Positions 16,619 through 25,620 of a stretch of 64,000 nucleotides of DNA are shown piece by piece. Origin of the DNA: CASFRF01 sp031549345 (GTDB lineage: Bacteria > Verrucomicrobiota > Lentisphaeria > Victivallales > Victivallaceae). The stretch spans positions 1 through 64,000 of the forward strand of contig JAVBPY010000002.1 of assembly GCA_031549345.1 (NCBI GenBank). Reading direction: 5' to 3'. Each line of letters begins with the position of its first letter. The first letter of the stretch is position 1. Below the pieces are notes generated by a model. The model searched no databases. It was not told where the DNA came from and saw only the letters and a list, made by a program, of their open reading frames with translations. Made by a program: the position numbers and the translations under genes.

Positions 16619-17694
16619 CGCCAGTGTGGCTTTGAGAATTCCGTTATCAAGCGTGGCGAAGGGGGGGACAGCCCCCTCCGCCGTTTTCTGCTGTTCTTCC
16701 GTCCTTTACTGAACGCCGCGTCGAATTGGAGCTTGGACGAAGCGAAATCCATGCCGCGGACAAATTTGCAGGCGTCGGCCGCGCCGAATTCCCGATCCAT
16801 TCCGCAATCTTCCCACTCCACGGAGAGCGGTCCCTGGTAATTGATCAAATTCAGTTCGCGGATGATTTCCTCGAAATTCACATCGCCGTGTCCGGGGCTC
16901 CGGAAATTCCAGCCGCGGCCCGGTTCGTCGAAATCCAAATGCGAGGCGAGGATGCCGGTTTTGCCGTCCAGCGTAACCTTGGCGTCCTTTACGTGGACGT
17001 GATAAATCCGGTCATTGAATTCACGGAGGAAGCGCACCGGGCAAACCATCTGCCAAACCAGGTGGCTCGGGTCGAAGTTGAACCCGAATTCCGGGCGGCG
17101 CTTGAGCACATCCAACGTACGTGCGGCGGTTACAATGTCGAAAGCGATCTCCGTCGGGTGCACTTCCAGCGCAAAACGGACGCCGTTCTCCTTAAACACG
17201 TCCAGAACCGGGTTGAAGGTGCGGGCGAAATAGTCGAACCCTTCGGCGATCATTTGCTTGGAAGTCGGCGGGAAGCTGTAAATCATGTGCCAGATCGGCG
17301 AACCGGTGAAACCGTTGACCACATCAATGCCGAGATTGCGGGCCGCTTTGGCCGCGTACTTCATTTGCTGAATGCCCCACTGACGCTTCGCTTCGGCGTT
17401 GCCGGCGAGCTCTTTGGGCGCGAAACCGTCGGAACGCGCGTCGAAGTTCGGGTCGCAGATCAACTGTCCGGCAAGGTGGTTGCTGATGGCCCATATGCCG
17501 AGACCGTGCTGAGCGAGCAATCCCTTCTTCTCGTCGCAATATGTTTTGGACTCAGCGCCGAGCTTAAGGTCGAAATGATCGCCCCAGCAGGCGAGTTCCA
17601 GTCCGTCGTAACCGAACGCGGCCATCTTTTTCGCCAGTTCCGCCAGAGGAAGATCGGCCCACTGGCCGGTGAAAAGTGTAACTTTACGCGCCAT
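16297..17694 (-). CDS. Sugar phosphate isomerase/epimerase (xylose isomerase-like TIM barrel) with out-of-frame tail
   Basis: The first ~330 residues form an AP-endonuclease-2-type TIM barrel: FGYDGLELACWGDHFDL, GFTGSPIWHMIYSFP, ALEVHPTEIAFD, FGFNFDPSHLVWQ, IYHVHVKDAKV, GRGWNFRSPGHGDVNF and LSVEWEDCGMDREF. His, Glu and Asp in these motifs are the usual metal ligands. The family part ends near FDAAFSK (about 16705). The following ~135 residues are Arg/Pro-rich and are the shadow frame of the mutarotase-like gene, so the natural stop seems to be missing. The Gfo/Idh/MocA gene lies 25 bases upstream. Together they suggest interconversion of a sugar or sugar acid. Confidence 0.85.
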   Translation of the reverse strand: MARKVTLFTGQWADLPLAELAKKMAAFGYDGLELACWGDHFDLKLGAESKTYCDEKKGLLAQHGLGIWAISNHLAGQLICDPNFDARSDGFAPKELAGNAEAKRQWGIQQMKYAAKAARNLGIDVVNGFTGSPIWHMIYSFPPTSKQMIAEGFDYFARTFNPVLDVFKENGVRFALEVHPTEIAFDIVTAARTLDVLKRRPEFGFNFDPSHLVWQMVCPVRFLREFNDRIYHVHVKDAKVTLDGKTGILASHLDFDEPGRGWNFRSPGHGDVNFEEIIRELNLINYQGPLSVEWEDCGMDREFGAADACKFVRGMDFASSKLQFDAAFSKGRKNSRKRRRGLSPPSPRLITEFSKPHWRCPTRIRPITGRSASRRRLLRASNTKVIVISRSSMIRATTVSTTVFPAPPMNSTRLWATPKRNRGTSSSKSVWDFWSVFRRNRAPRSMRTRCGNAPRTKFLPGARTS

Positions 17695-17719
17695 AATCAG
17701 AGTTCTCCTTATTCAAAAA

Positions 17720-18874
17720 TCAGTTGAGTTTGGTCCACTTGTCTTTGCCTGCGGCGTTCTTCACCACGGCGGCAATAAATTTCATACCCCGGACACCGTC
17801 GGAAACATGCGGGAAGTCGCTTTCAAGCGCCGTCGGCTTGCGCCCCGATTCCAGCGCGAGGATGGTGTCCGCGAAGTTCACATAGTTGTTGGCGAACGCT
17901 TCCAAAAACGCTTCCGGATGCCCGGAGGGAAGGCGTGTGCCCCGCGCCGCCGCCGCGCTTTTGGCCGCCACATAGCCGTTACCGCGGAAATAAACTTTTT
18001 CCGGGCCGTCCAGCGAGGTAACGCGCAGCGAGTGCGGATTCTCCTGGTGCCATTCCAGGCCGCCTTTTTCGCCGTATACCCAGATCGCCAGGCCGTTTTC
18101 CTCGCCGACGGAGATCTGGCTTGCATGCAGAACGCCGCGCGCGCCGTTTTCAAAGCGGAGGAGGCAGTTCACATCGTCGTCCAGCTTCCGTCCGGCGACA
18201 AAGGTGGTCAAGTCCGCCGAAAGTTCGTCGATCGAAAGGCCCGTTACGTATTCGGCAAGGTTCTCCGCATGGGTTGCAATATCGCCGAGGCACCCGCCCG
18301 CGCCCGACTGCTTCGGGTCGGTCCGCCAGTTCGCCTGTTTGTTGTCGCAGGGGAGGGCGAGCCAGCCTTGCGGATAGATCGAAACAACTTTACGGATCGC
18401 ACCGAGTTCGCCGGAGCGGACGAGGTCCCGCGCCAGCTTGACCATCGGATACCCGGTGTAGTTGTGCATAAGGCCAAATACTTTACCTGTTTTGGCCACC
18501 AATTTCTCCAGTTCAAGCGCTTCTTCCACCGTAAGCGTCATGGGTTTTTCACACATGACATGGATGCCCGCTTCCAGGAATGCCCTGGCGATCGGGAAAT
18601 GGGAGTTGTTCGGCGTTGTGATGGAGACGAAGTCAATCCGCTCCCCGGCTGGCAGAGCCTTCTCCGCCGCGGCCATTTCCGAATACGAACCATAGACCCT
18701 CGCCGGATTCAGGTTCAGTTCAGCGCCCATCGCCTTGCTCTTGGCCGGATCGCCGCTGAATGCCCCGGCAACAATGGCGATGCGTCCGTCCATACGGGCC
18801 GCCTTGCGGTGCACTTCGCCGATAAATGCACCCGGGCCGCCGCCGACCATTCCCATTCTGAGTATACGAGCCAT
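17720..18874 (-). CDS. Gfo/Idh/MocA family NAD(P)-dependent dehydrogenase
   Basis: A 384-aa protein. N-terminal Rossmann fold RMGMVGGGPGAFIGEVHRKA, the family motif HVMCEKPM near residue 130, and a C-terminal substrate domain beginning around GLMHNYTGYPM. The length suits the family. Such enzymes oxidise or reduce sugars, inositols or sugar acids; the substrate cannot be read from sequence. AGGAGG lies before the ATG and a good promoter upstream (18901-18929). It is the first gene of a unit with the isomerase and the mutarotase-like gene. No secretion signal is seen, so it is cytoplasmic, although the family can be exported in this phylum. Confidence 0.9.
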   Translation of the reverse strand: MARILRMGMVGGGPGAFIGEVHRKAARMDGRIAIVAGAFSGDPAKSKAMGAELNLNPARVYGSYSEMAAAEKALPAGERIDFVSITTPNNSHFPIARAFLEAGIHVMCEKPMTLTVEEALELEKLVAKTGKVFGLMHNYTGYPMVKLARDLVRSGELGAIRKVVSIYPQGWLALPCDNKQANWRTDPKQSGAGGCLGDIATHAENLAEYVTGLSIDELSADLTTFVAGRKLDDDVNCLLRFENGARGVLHASQISVGEENGLAIWVYGEKGGLEWHQENPHSLRVTSLDGPEKVYFRGNGYVAAKSAAAARGTRLPSGHPEAFLEAFANNYVNFADTILALESGRKPTALESDFPHVSDGVRGMKFIAAVVKNAAGKDKWTKLN

Positions 18875-18900
18875 GCTTTCCTCCTGCTTGATTTTGTTCT

Positions 18901-18929
18901 ATAATATCGTACGTAAGGGAGAATGTCAA
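18901..18929 (-). promoter_or_regulatory. Sigma-70 promoter for Gfo/Idh-isomerase operon
   Basis: TTGACA (18924-18929), 17-bp spacer, TATTAT (18901-18906) on the minus strand, 27 bases before the ATG at 18874. The -35 overlaps the stop codon of the upstream dipeptidase gene, so this unit is transcribed separately from that gene. Confidence 0.7.
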
Positions 18930-20272
18930 GCCCAATGTTCGACGATCGCCCGCAAAAAGCGGTAAAAACGTGCCGCCGACGCCACATCCAAACGCTCCGA
19001 GGGCGAATGCGGGAACTCAATCGTCGGTCCGATGGAGGCCATCGGGAGCGAGGGATTCAGCCTGGAGAGTAGCCCGCACTCCAACCCGGCGTGAATAACA
19101 CGGAGCTCCGGATCCTTATCAAAGAGCGTGCGGTAGACACGCCGGAGTTCATCCGGAAAAGATGAATGCGCCACGGGTTCCCATGCGCTGTAGAACGCGC
19201 CAATATCAAAACGGGGGGAAAGCCCGGCAAAATGCGCTTGCACGCGCCGCGTTGCCTCGTCCCGCTCGTAATCGGACATGCCGCGCTGGCTGGTAAGGAG
19301 CGTAAGCGTGTCTTCGGTGTTGGAAATCGCCGCAAGATTGCTCGACATGCCCGGAATGCGATAAATCGGGTCGAGGGACAAAACACCGTTCGGCATAGTG
19401 CGTACCGCGTCGAGGACACGCTTCTGTGTTTCCATTTTCCAGACGCGCGGCGGCGTTTTTACGCGACGGCAGCAGGGCAGGGCGCCGAACGTTGTTTCCG
19501 GCACGGCCCCGAGGACGCATGAACGACGTGGGATCGCGTTGCCAGGCCCCTCGGTTGTTATGTGCGCGATACGGAAATCGGGCATTCGCTCCAATGTTTT
19601 GACTAATTCCAGAATCGCGTTCGGACGGTCCTTATCAATGTCGATCCCGGAGTGTCCGCCGGGAAATCCATCGAGAACGATTTCCATCCCGACAAGTCCC
19701 GGCGGCGTTTCTTCGGACGAAATCGGCAACGCAATGGACGTATGCACACCCCCCGCACAGCCGATGATGATCTCCTGTTCGTTTTCCGTGTCGAGATTGA
19801 GAAGCCGACCTCCGGCGAGCCACTCCGGCGCGAGCTTTGCCGCACCGATGAGCCCTGTTTCCTCCTCCACCGTAAAGATCGCCCGCAAGGGAGGCGCGAC
19901 ACCGGGCGGATCGAGCAAAATCGCCAACGCCGCCGCCACGCCGATGCCGTTGTCCGCCCCCAGGCTGGAAGCCGGCGCGGCTGTCAGCCAACCGTTTTTG
20001 ACTTGGCACTGCACGCGGCGTTCAAGCCGCGGCACCTCTTCCGGCGACTGCCAAACCATGTCCAGATGCGCCTGAAAAATCAGGCAGGGACGCTCCGGCG
20101 CGCCGGAACGGTCGATGCACAAATTTCCCGCCGCGTCCGTCCGGACGGCAAGCCCGTACTCGCGGGCAATGGTACCAAGACGATTTGCCAAAGGCCCTTC
20201 CGCGCCGGATTCGTGGGGGATGGCGCAAATCTCTTTGAAAATAGCCCAGAGATCCGGCGGGTAGGGGCTCAT
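18926..20272 (-). CDS. pepD: M20-family aminoacyl-histidine dipeptidase (PepD-like)
   Basis: A 448-aa protein from ATG (MSPYPPDLWAIFKEICAIPH). Metal and catalytic motifs of the M20C dipeptidases are present: FQAHLDMVWQ (His, Asp), SLGADNGIGVA (bridging Asp), FTVEEETGLIGA (catalytic Glu pair), LLNLDTE, and FPGGHSGIDIDKDRPNAI. It hydrolyses Xaa-His and other dipeptides in the cytoplasm. It is slightly shorter than the E. coli enzyme (485 aa), mostly in the lid part. The start overlaps the DUF2062 stop as ATGA. A longer reading to 20749 is only the shadow of that upstream gene and is not used. Confidence 0.9.
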   Translation of the reverse strand: MSPYPPDLWAIFKEICAIPHESGAEGPLANRLGTIAREYGLAVRTDAAGNLCIDRSGAPERPCLIFQAHLDMVWQSPEEVPRLERRVQCQVKNGWLTAAPASSLGADNGIGVAAALAILLDPPGVAPPLRAIFTVEEETGLIGAAKLAPEWLAGGRLLNLDTENEQEIIIGCAGGVHTSIALPISSEETPPGLVGMEIVLDGFPGGHSGIDIDKDRPNAILELVKTLERMPDFRIAHITTEGPGNAIPRRSCVLGAVPETTFGALPCCRRVKTPPRVWKMETQKRVLDAVRTMPNGVLSLDPIYRIPGMSSNLAAISNTEDTLTLLTSQRGMSDYERDEATRRVQAHFAGLSPRFDIGAFYSAWEPVAHSSFPDELRRVYRTLFDKDPELRVIHAGLECGLLSRLNPSLPMASIGPTIEFPHSPSERLDVASAARFYRFLRAIVEHWA

Positions 20273-20841
20273 GATTGCACCTGCGATCTTTGCTGGTGCC
20301 TCTGCGCACGCTTGGCACGGTACGAGCGGATGAGGCGAAGGACGAAAACATACGTAACCGGCGTCATCACCAAAGTCAGAAGCGCGCCGCCGAGGAAGAA
20401 CGCGATCACCACTTCCCAGCCGAGATTCAGGAGATCCGCCCACTTTTCTTTCCCGAAAAGTCCGCCGATAAAATGCCAGATGTTCCCATTCTCCACCGCC
20501 GCCGCCTCTTTGGTCAGCAGCGTATGGAACGCTTCCTTCACCCGCGCATACGTGAGATCCCCCCCCATGAGCTTGTTCCCCACCCAGCATTGGGCAGGGT
20601 AGATGAAAAAGATCGTGATATGGTTGGTCAAAAGCGTCCCCAGCGCCGCGCCGATTTTGCTTCCGCGCAGGAGAAACGCCGTCGGGATGGAGCAAATCAG
20701 CTGCGCCCCGAACGGCATCAGGCAGCCGTAGAACATGCCGATGGCCCAACCGCGCGCAATATACTCCGGCGAGGCCTTCTCGCGCACGATTTTAAGATAG
20801 AGCATCCGGAAACTTTTTCGTATGCCGCGCACGATGTTCAT
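20269..20841 (-). CDS. DUF2062 membrane protein
   Basis: A 190-aa protein. It has the DUF2062 layout: a basic amphipathic N-terminus (RGIRKSFRMLYLKIVREKAS), ARGWAIGMFYGCLMPFGAQL, a central PxNxxT-like stretch (GTLLTNHITIFFIYP) and two C-terminal membrane helices (VIAFFLGGALLTLVMTPVTYVF). Function is unknown; members are often near glycosyltransferase or envelope genes. GAGGAAA lies before the ATG. The gap from the antiporter is 17 bases and the ATG of the dipeptidase overlaps its stop, so the three genes form one transcript. Confidence 0.8.
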   Translation of the reverse strand: MNIVRGIRKSFRMLYLKIVREKASPEYIARGWAIGMFYGCLMPFGAQLICSIPTAFLLRGSKIGAALGTLLTNHITIFFIYPAQCWVGNKLMGGDLTYARVKEAFHTLLTKEAAAVENGNIWHFIGGLFGKEKWADLLNLGWEVVIAFFLGGALLTLVMTPVTYVFVLRLIRSYRAKRAQRHQQRSQVQS

Positions 20842-20858
20842 GGGTTTCCTCGCTTGGG

Positions 20859-22334
20859 TTATTCCGCGGAAGCGCCGTCGGTCGCCAGATGTGCTTCGGT
20901 TGCGCTCAGGATGGCCGGTTCTGCCAGAATCATCAATCCGTCGTGTTCCTTAAGAACGGTGTTTCCGTGCGGAACCACAAATTCCCTTCCGCGGCGGATC
21001 AGGAGCACCAACGCGCCTTTGGGGAGGCCGAGTTCCGCAATTTTTTTCCCGATATACGGCGCGCCCGGAAGGATTTCGAACTCTTCGGTTTCCCCATTGA
21101 TTGTCCCGGTATTTTCAAACTCCAACGGAACGCGCGGCTTGACTTTGAGCGGCTTGTCCAGTCCGAGAAAGCGCGCCAGAGGCATCAGCGTCTTCCCCTG
21201 CACAAGGACCGAAGTGAGGACCAGGAAGAAAACAAGGTTGAACATCAAATTGTAATCCTCGGTCTGGTAGAGCATCGGGAAGGTCGCGAGCATGATCGGT
21301 GCGCCGCCGCGCAGCCCGACCCACGAAACGAAAAGCCGTTCACGGTACGTGAAGCTGCTGCCGATCATGCAGACGAACGCCACCAGAGGACGCGCAATAA
21401 GCATCAGGAAAAGGGCGATGGCGAAGCCGTTGACCGCATTGCTCAAGAGCTGGCTCGGGAACACCAGGAGCCCCAGGGTGCCGAAAAGGAGCACTTGCAT
21501 CAGCCAACCGATTCCGTCATGAAAACGGCGGAGACCGTGCTGGTAGATGAATTTGGTGTTTCCCATAACCAGTCCGCATACGTAGACGGCCATGAACCCG
21601 TTCCCCTGGATGAGTTCGCTCGAGCCGAACGCAAGGAGAACCGTTGCAATCCCCATGACATAATAAAGTCCGTCGTATTCAAAGTCGATCTTGTTGAATA
21701 CTTTGCCCATGGCCCAACCCCAGAATGCGCCCCCGGCGATGCCGACGCCCATTTTCAGGAGAAAGGAGGGGAGGATAAGCCAGTAGCTGGCAGTTTCCGG
21801 GGCTTGGAGAACGCCGATCATGAAGATGGTAAGAAAGGCGGCCATCGGGTCGTTGCTCCCCGATTCGAACTCCAGGAGGGGCTGGAGTTTACCCTTCAAG
21901 CTCACCTTCCGCGAACGGAGGATGGCGAACACCGCCGCCGCGTCCGTGGAGGAGACGATGGAGCCGAGGAGCAGCCCCCACTGCCATGATTTTCCGAGGA
22001 GCACCGCGGCGAAAATCCCCACAACCACCGCTGTGAGCAATACGCCGAGACTCGAGAGAATACTCCCGTACACCAAAACCGGTTTCACCGATTTCCAGCT
22101 TGTGTCGTACCCCCCCGCAAAGAGGATGTACGCCATGGCCACCGTGCCGATTGCATTGGCCAAAGGAGCGTTTGTGAAGTCGATTCCGCCGATTCCCTCG
22201 CTCCCCGCGACCATTCCGACGCCGAGAAAGAGGAGAAGAACGGGTAAGTTAAGCCAACTGGAAACCTTGCTGGAACACGCGCCCGCGATAAGTAAAACGG
22301 CCGCAACGGACATGTAAAGGACAAGAGCCTGCAT
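20859..22334 (-). CDS. Potassium/proton antiporter, CPA1 type with TrkA-C domain
   Basis: A 491-aa protein with about 12 membrane helices (LLIAGACSSKVSSWLNLPVL, LLLFLGVGMVAGSEGIGGID, GLLLGSIVSSTDAAAVFAIL, LLEFESGSNDPMAAFL, VSWVGLRGGAPIMLATFPM) typical of the NhaP2/CvrA K+/H+ antiporters, and a C-terminal TrkA-C-like domain (FEILPGAPYIGKKIAELGLP). The conserved Asp residues of SSTDAA and SGSNDPMA belong to the ion site. It exchanges cations for protons across the inner membrane. The ATG at 22334 is chosen because AGGAAG lies six bases before it; the in-frame GTG six bases earlier would touch that site. Confidence 0.88.
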   Translation of the reverse strand: MQALVLYMSVAAVLLIAGACSSKVSSWLNLPVLLLFLGVGMVAGSEGIGGIDFTNAPLANAIGTVAMAYILFAGGYDTSWKSVKPVLVYGSILSSLGVLLTAVVVGIFAAVLLGKSWQWGLLLGSIVSSTDAAAVFAILRSRKVSLKGKLQPLLEFESGSNDPMAAFLTIFMIGVLQAPETASYWLILPSFLLKMGVGIAGGAFWGWAMGKVFNKIDFEYDGLYYVMGIATVLLAFGSSELIQGNGFMAVYVCGLVMGNTKFIYQHGLRRFHDGIGWLMQVLLFGTLGLLVFPSQLLSNAVNGFAIALFLMLIARPLVAFVCMIGSSFTYRERLFVSWVGLRGGAPIMLATFPMLYQTEDYNLMFNLVFFLVLTSVLVQGKTLMPLARFLGLDKPLKVKPRVPLEFENTGTINGETEEFEILPGAPYIGKKIAELGLPKGALVLLIRRGREFVVPHGNTVLKEHDGLMILAEPAILSATEAHLATDGASAE

Positions 22335-22624
22335 GCACACCTTCCTGTTGTTCGGGGTGCCTGTAAAAACTGGAAAATTTGATTAAAAACACATCTCACT
22401 CCGGTTGGGACAACATTGAAAACCATTCGGTTAAGTCAAGTCGGTCAAGCGTTTGCAACATCGTCCATTTGTGGTGCGATCCGCCGTTTTTTGTTGGAAT
22501 CCAATTTTTCTGGCACTCACCATGTTGTTTATATACCTGAATATAAGCCCGCCGAACTTCTTTTTCAATCGAAAATTTTTGAATTCTCTGGAAAAAATGA
22601 AAGAATATGCTATCTTAAAAGACC

Positions 22625-23104
22625 ATGAAAACAACCTCAAGAACCAACGCCATGCGCCTCTTGGAACAAGCGGGGCTTGACTTTATTCCCCACGGATATT
22701 CCGTGGAAGACGGCGCGATCGACGCTCTTTCCGTTGCGCAAAAGATCGGCTTGGAGCCCGGGAGGGTGTTCAAAACACTCCTGTGCGTCGCTCCCGGGAA
22801 TGAGTATCTTGTATTCATTCTGCCGGGGGACGGTACGCTCGATTTCAAGAAGGCCGCGCGGATCGCGGAAAAAAAGAGCGTCGAAATGTTGCCGGGGAAA
22901 CAACTTCTTCCCCTCACAGGCTACATCCATGGCGGCTGTTCACCCGTGGGGATGAAAAAACTTTTCCCCACATGGATCGATGAAAATGCCTGTTTGTACG
23001 AAACGATCTGCGTTTCCGGCGGGCGCGTGGGATTGAATCTGGAACTGAACCCGGAGGCGCTGGCGGAATTTCTCGGCGCGCGCTTTGGAGATTTGTTGGC
23101 ATAA
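22625..23104 (+). CDS. ybaK: Cys-tRNA(Pro)/Cys-tRNA(Cys) deacylase, YbaK/EbsC family
   Basis: A 159-aa protein with the YbaK signature: KTTSRTNAMRLLEQAGLDF, VAQKIGLEPGRVFKTLLCV, the key Lys in FKTL, DGTLDFKKAARIAEKKSVEML, TGYIHGGCSPVGMKKLFPTW and SGGRVGLNLELNP. It removes misacylated Cys from tRNAPro in trans after translation errors. No Shine-Dalgarno is visible before the ATG. Its stop overlaps the zupT start (TAATG), so the two are coupled. The 290-bp gap before it, shared with the antiporter, holds no gene; I see no convincing promoter there. Confidence 0.93.
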   Translation: MKTTSRTNAMRLLEQAGLDFIPHGYSVEDGAIDALSVAQKIGLEPGRVFKTLLCVAPGNEYLVFILPGDGTLDFKKAARIAEKKSVEMLPGKQLLPLTGYIHGGCSPVGMKKLFPTWIDENACLYETICVSGGRVGLNLELNPEALAEFLGARFGDLLA

Positions 23105-23919
23105 TGATGACGTGGGGACAATTCGGGTGGGTCATGGGGCTTTCCTCCCTGGCTGGAATGGCGACGGGGATCGGCGGCGCCATCGCGTATTTCACCAAGC
23201 GCACCAACACGCGGCTTCTGGCGGGATCCCTGGGCTTTTCCGGCGGAGTGATGCTTTACATCTCTTTTGTCGAGCTCCTGGCGGGAGCGAACACATCGTT
23301 GCGCGCGCTTCATGGCGCGCACAAAGGGGCGCTGCTGGCACTTGGCGCGTTCTTCGGAGGCATGCTCCTGGCCGCCCTCATCGATAAAATGATCCCTTCC
23401 GAGGAAAATCCGCACGAGATTCATGGCGTGGAGGATTTGGACAACGCCAAGCTGACCGCAGCAAACCAACGGAAGCTCGGGCGCTCCGGGCTCCTTTTCG
23501 CCCTGGCCATCGGCATCCACAACTTCCCGGAGGGACTTGCGACGTTCGCCGCCGGGATGAGCAGCCCGGAGCTGGGTATTTCGATCGCCATCGCCATCGG
23601 CATGCACAACATTCCGGAAGGAATCGCCGTTTCGGTCCCTTTGTACTACGCATCCGGCAACCGGCACAAGGCGTTCGTCGCCTCCTGCCTGACGGGGTTT
23701 GCGGAACCGGCCGGGGCGTTGGTCGGTTGTCTTTTTCTTGCGCCGTTTTTGACCGAAACGCTCCTTCAGACCATTTTCGCTTTGGTGGCGGGCATTATGG
23801 TGTACATCACATTCGACGAGCTTCTCCCCACGGCCGAGCGCTATGGGGAACACCATATCGCACTGTATGGACTCATCGGCGGAATGCTGCTCATGGCAAT
23901 CACGCTGGCGGTCGTTTAA
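23104..23919 (+). CDS. zupT: ZIP family zinc transporter ZupT
   Basis: A 271-aa inner-membrane protein with eight predicted helices. The metal-binding motifs are clear: IGIHNFPEGLATF and IGMHNIPEGIAVSVP, plus the family pattern GFSGGVMLYISFVELL and FVASCLTGFAEPAGALVG. It imports Zn2+ and other divalent metals into the cytoplasm. The length equals E. coli ZupT (about 257) plus a short His/Asp/Glu loop (SEENPHEIHGVEDLDN) that may sense metal. The start overlaps the ybaK stop. Confidence 0.93.
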   Translation: MMTWGQFGWVMGLSSLAGMATGIGGAIAYFTKRTNTRLLAGSLGFSGGVMLYISFVELLAGANTSLRALHGAHKGALLALGAFFGGMLLAALIDKMIPSEENPHEIHGVEDLDNAKLTAANQRKLGRSGLLFALAIGIHNFPEGLATFAAGMSSPELGISIAIAIGMHNIPEGIAVSVPLYYASGNRHKAFVASCLTGFAEPAGALVGCLFLAPFLTETLLQTIFALVAGIMVYITFDELLPTAERYGEHHIALYGLIGGMLLMAITLAVV

Positions 23920-23937
23920 TCTGGGAGGCATGTACAA

Positions 23938-25620
23938 ATGTTCAGGCCGATTCTCTTCTCCGAACTGAAGAACTACAACCGCGAAATGTTCCGGGCCGAT
24001 GTGTTCGCCGGGCTGACGGTCGGCGTTCTGGCGCTGCCATTGTCGATGGCGTTTGCCATCGCTTGCGGACTGCCGCCGGAAAAAGGGTTGTACACGGCGA
24101 TTGTCGCCGGATTTCTTATCGCGATGTTCGGAGGGAGCCGAACGCAGGTTTCCGGGCCGACGGGAGCGTTCGTTGTCATCATCGCCTCGATCGTCGCCCA
24201 ATACGGCCTCGGCGGGTTGCTGGTAAGTACCTTGATGGCGGGTGTTTTCCTGATCCTTCTGGGAGCATTCCGCATGGGGGCACTCATCAAATTCGTCCCA
24301 TTTCCTGTGGTTACGGGGTTTACGACGGGGATCGCTGTGGTGATCCTATCCTCCCAATTCGGCGATATTTTCGGTCTGCCGGAAAAGTTGGACGGTGAAT
24401 TCGTACAGAAAGTTGCCGGGTGCATACACCAGCTTCCGCGCGCAAACTGGATGGCTTTTGCTCTTTGCGCGGGAACAGTTGCCGCGATTCAGCTTTGCCG
24501 CCGCTATTGTCCGCGACTTCCCGCCATGCTTGTCGGGATGCTTGCCATGACAGTCGTGGCGGTTCTCTTCAAGTTTAATGTGGAGGACATCGGGCTTCGC
24601 TTCGGCAACCTCCCGCAGACGCTTCCCATGCCGGATATTCCGGATTTTGATTGGAAGTCGCTTCCGAAACTCTTCGCGCCCGCGCTGACGATCGCTCTCC
24701 TGGCTGCCATCGAATCGCTCCTGAGCGCCACAGTCGCCGACGGCATGACCGGCGACCACCACCGTTCCGATACCGAGCTGATTGCACAGGGGATCGGCAA
24801 CATCGGCTCCGTCCTTTTCGGCGGTATTCCGGCCACCGGCGCGATTGCCCGGACGGCGACCAACATCCGCGCCGGTGCGCGAACACCCGTTGCGGGAATT
24901 ATTCACTCGCTCACACTGGCAACGGTGCTGCTTCTTTTCGGCACGCAGATCGGGAAAATTCCATTGGCGGCCCTGGCGGGAATCATGATCGTTGTGTGCT
25001 ACAACATGAGCGAGCTCGGTGTATTCATGCGGATGTTCAAGGGGCCGAAAAGCGACTGGATCGCCATGATTATCACCTTTGGTGTTACCGTAATGGCCGA
25101 CCTGGTGGCGGCGGTAGGCATTGGAATGCTCATTTCCGCATGCTTATTCATTCGGCGCATGGCGGAGGCGGCGGAAATCCATATCGTCGCCGACGAGCTC
25201 GCCTATGAGGAACTCCATCAAAACGACGCCGATCCACAGGCGACAAGCGAGAAAAATATCCCGCACGGCGTAACTGTATTCGAAGTGCAAGGACCGTTCT
25301 TCTTCGGCGCGGTCAACCGCTTTCAGGAGTTGGCGTTGAATGTGTTAAGCGGGCAGAAACCGCGTCTTCTCGTGCTCCGGATGCGCCATGTGCCGAGCAT
25401 CGACGCAACCGGGTTGCACGTTCTCTCCGACTTTGCGCGGAAATGCCGTTTGCGGCAAATTCCGCTGATTCTTTCCGGGGTGCGCCCGCAGCCGTTCCGC
25501 GAACTCCGCAAGTACGGCGTTACCGCCGAAATCGGGGAAGAGAACGTCTGCGAGAACATCGATGCCGCGCTCGCGCGCGGCCAGGCGATTCTGGCTCAGC
25601 AGCCGAGAATATCCGAATAA
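23938..25620 (+). CDS. SulP family anion permease with STAS domain
   Basis: A 560-aa protein. It has a long membrane domain (LTVGVLALPLSMAFAIACGL with the SulP signature, GLYTAIVAGFLIAMFGGSRT, GPTGAFVVIIASIVAQYG) and a C-terminal STAS domain (~430-550: GVTVFEVQGPFFFGAVNRF, LRMRHVPSIDATGLHVL). SulP proteins move sulfate, bicarbonate or other anions with Na+ or H+. It lies 18 bases after zupT and is probably co-transcribed. It ends 25 bases inside the 3' end of the convergent sialidase-like gene. The substrate is not determinable. Confidence 0.9.
   Translation: MFRPILFSELKNYNREMFRADVFAGLTVGVLALPLSMAFAIACGLPPEKGLYTAIVAGFLIAMFGGSRTQVSGPTGAFVVIIASIVAQYGLGGLLVSTLMAGVFLILLGAFRMGALIKFVPFPVVTGFTTGIAVVILSSQFGDIFGLPEKLDGEFVQKVAGCIHQLPRANWMAFALCAGTVAAIQLCRRYCPRLPAMLVGMLAMTVVAVLFKFNVEDIGLRFGNLPQTLPMPDIPDFDWKSLPKLFAPALTIALLAAIESLLSATVADGMTGDHHRSDTELIAQGIGNIGSVLFGGIPATGAIARTATNIRAGARTPVAGIIHSLTLATVLLLFGTQIGKIPLAALAGIMIVVCYNMSELGVFMRMFKGPKSDWIAMIITFGVTVMADLVAAVGIGMLISACLFIRRMAEAAEIHIVADELAYEELHQNDADPQATSEKNIPHGVTVFEVQGPFFFGAVNRFQELALNVLSGQKPRLLVLRMRHVPSIDATGLHVLSDFARKCRLRQIPLILSGVRPQPFRELRKYGVTAEIGEENVCENIDAALARGQAILAQQPRISE

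Noticed and set aside
22335..22624. A gene or tRNA in the 290-bp gap before ybaK
   Set aside because: No open frame with a ribosome site and no cloverleaf pattern was seen; the stretch is AT-rich and looks regulatory.
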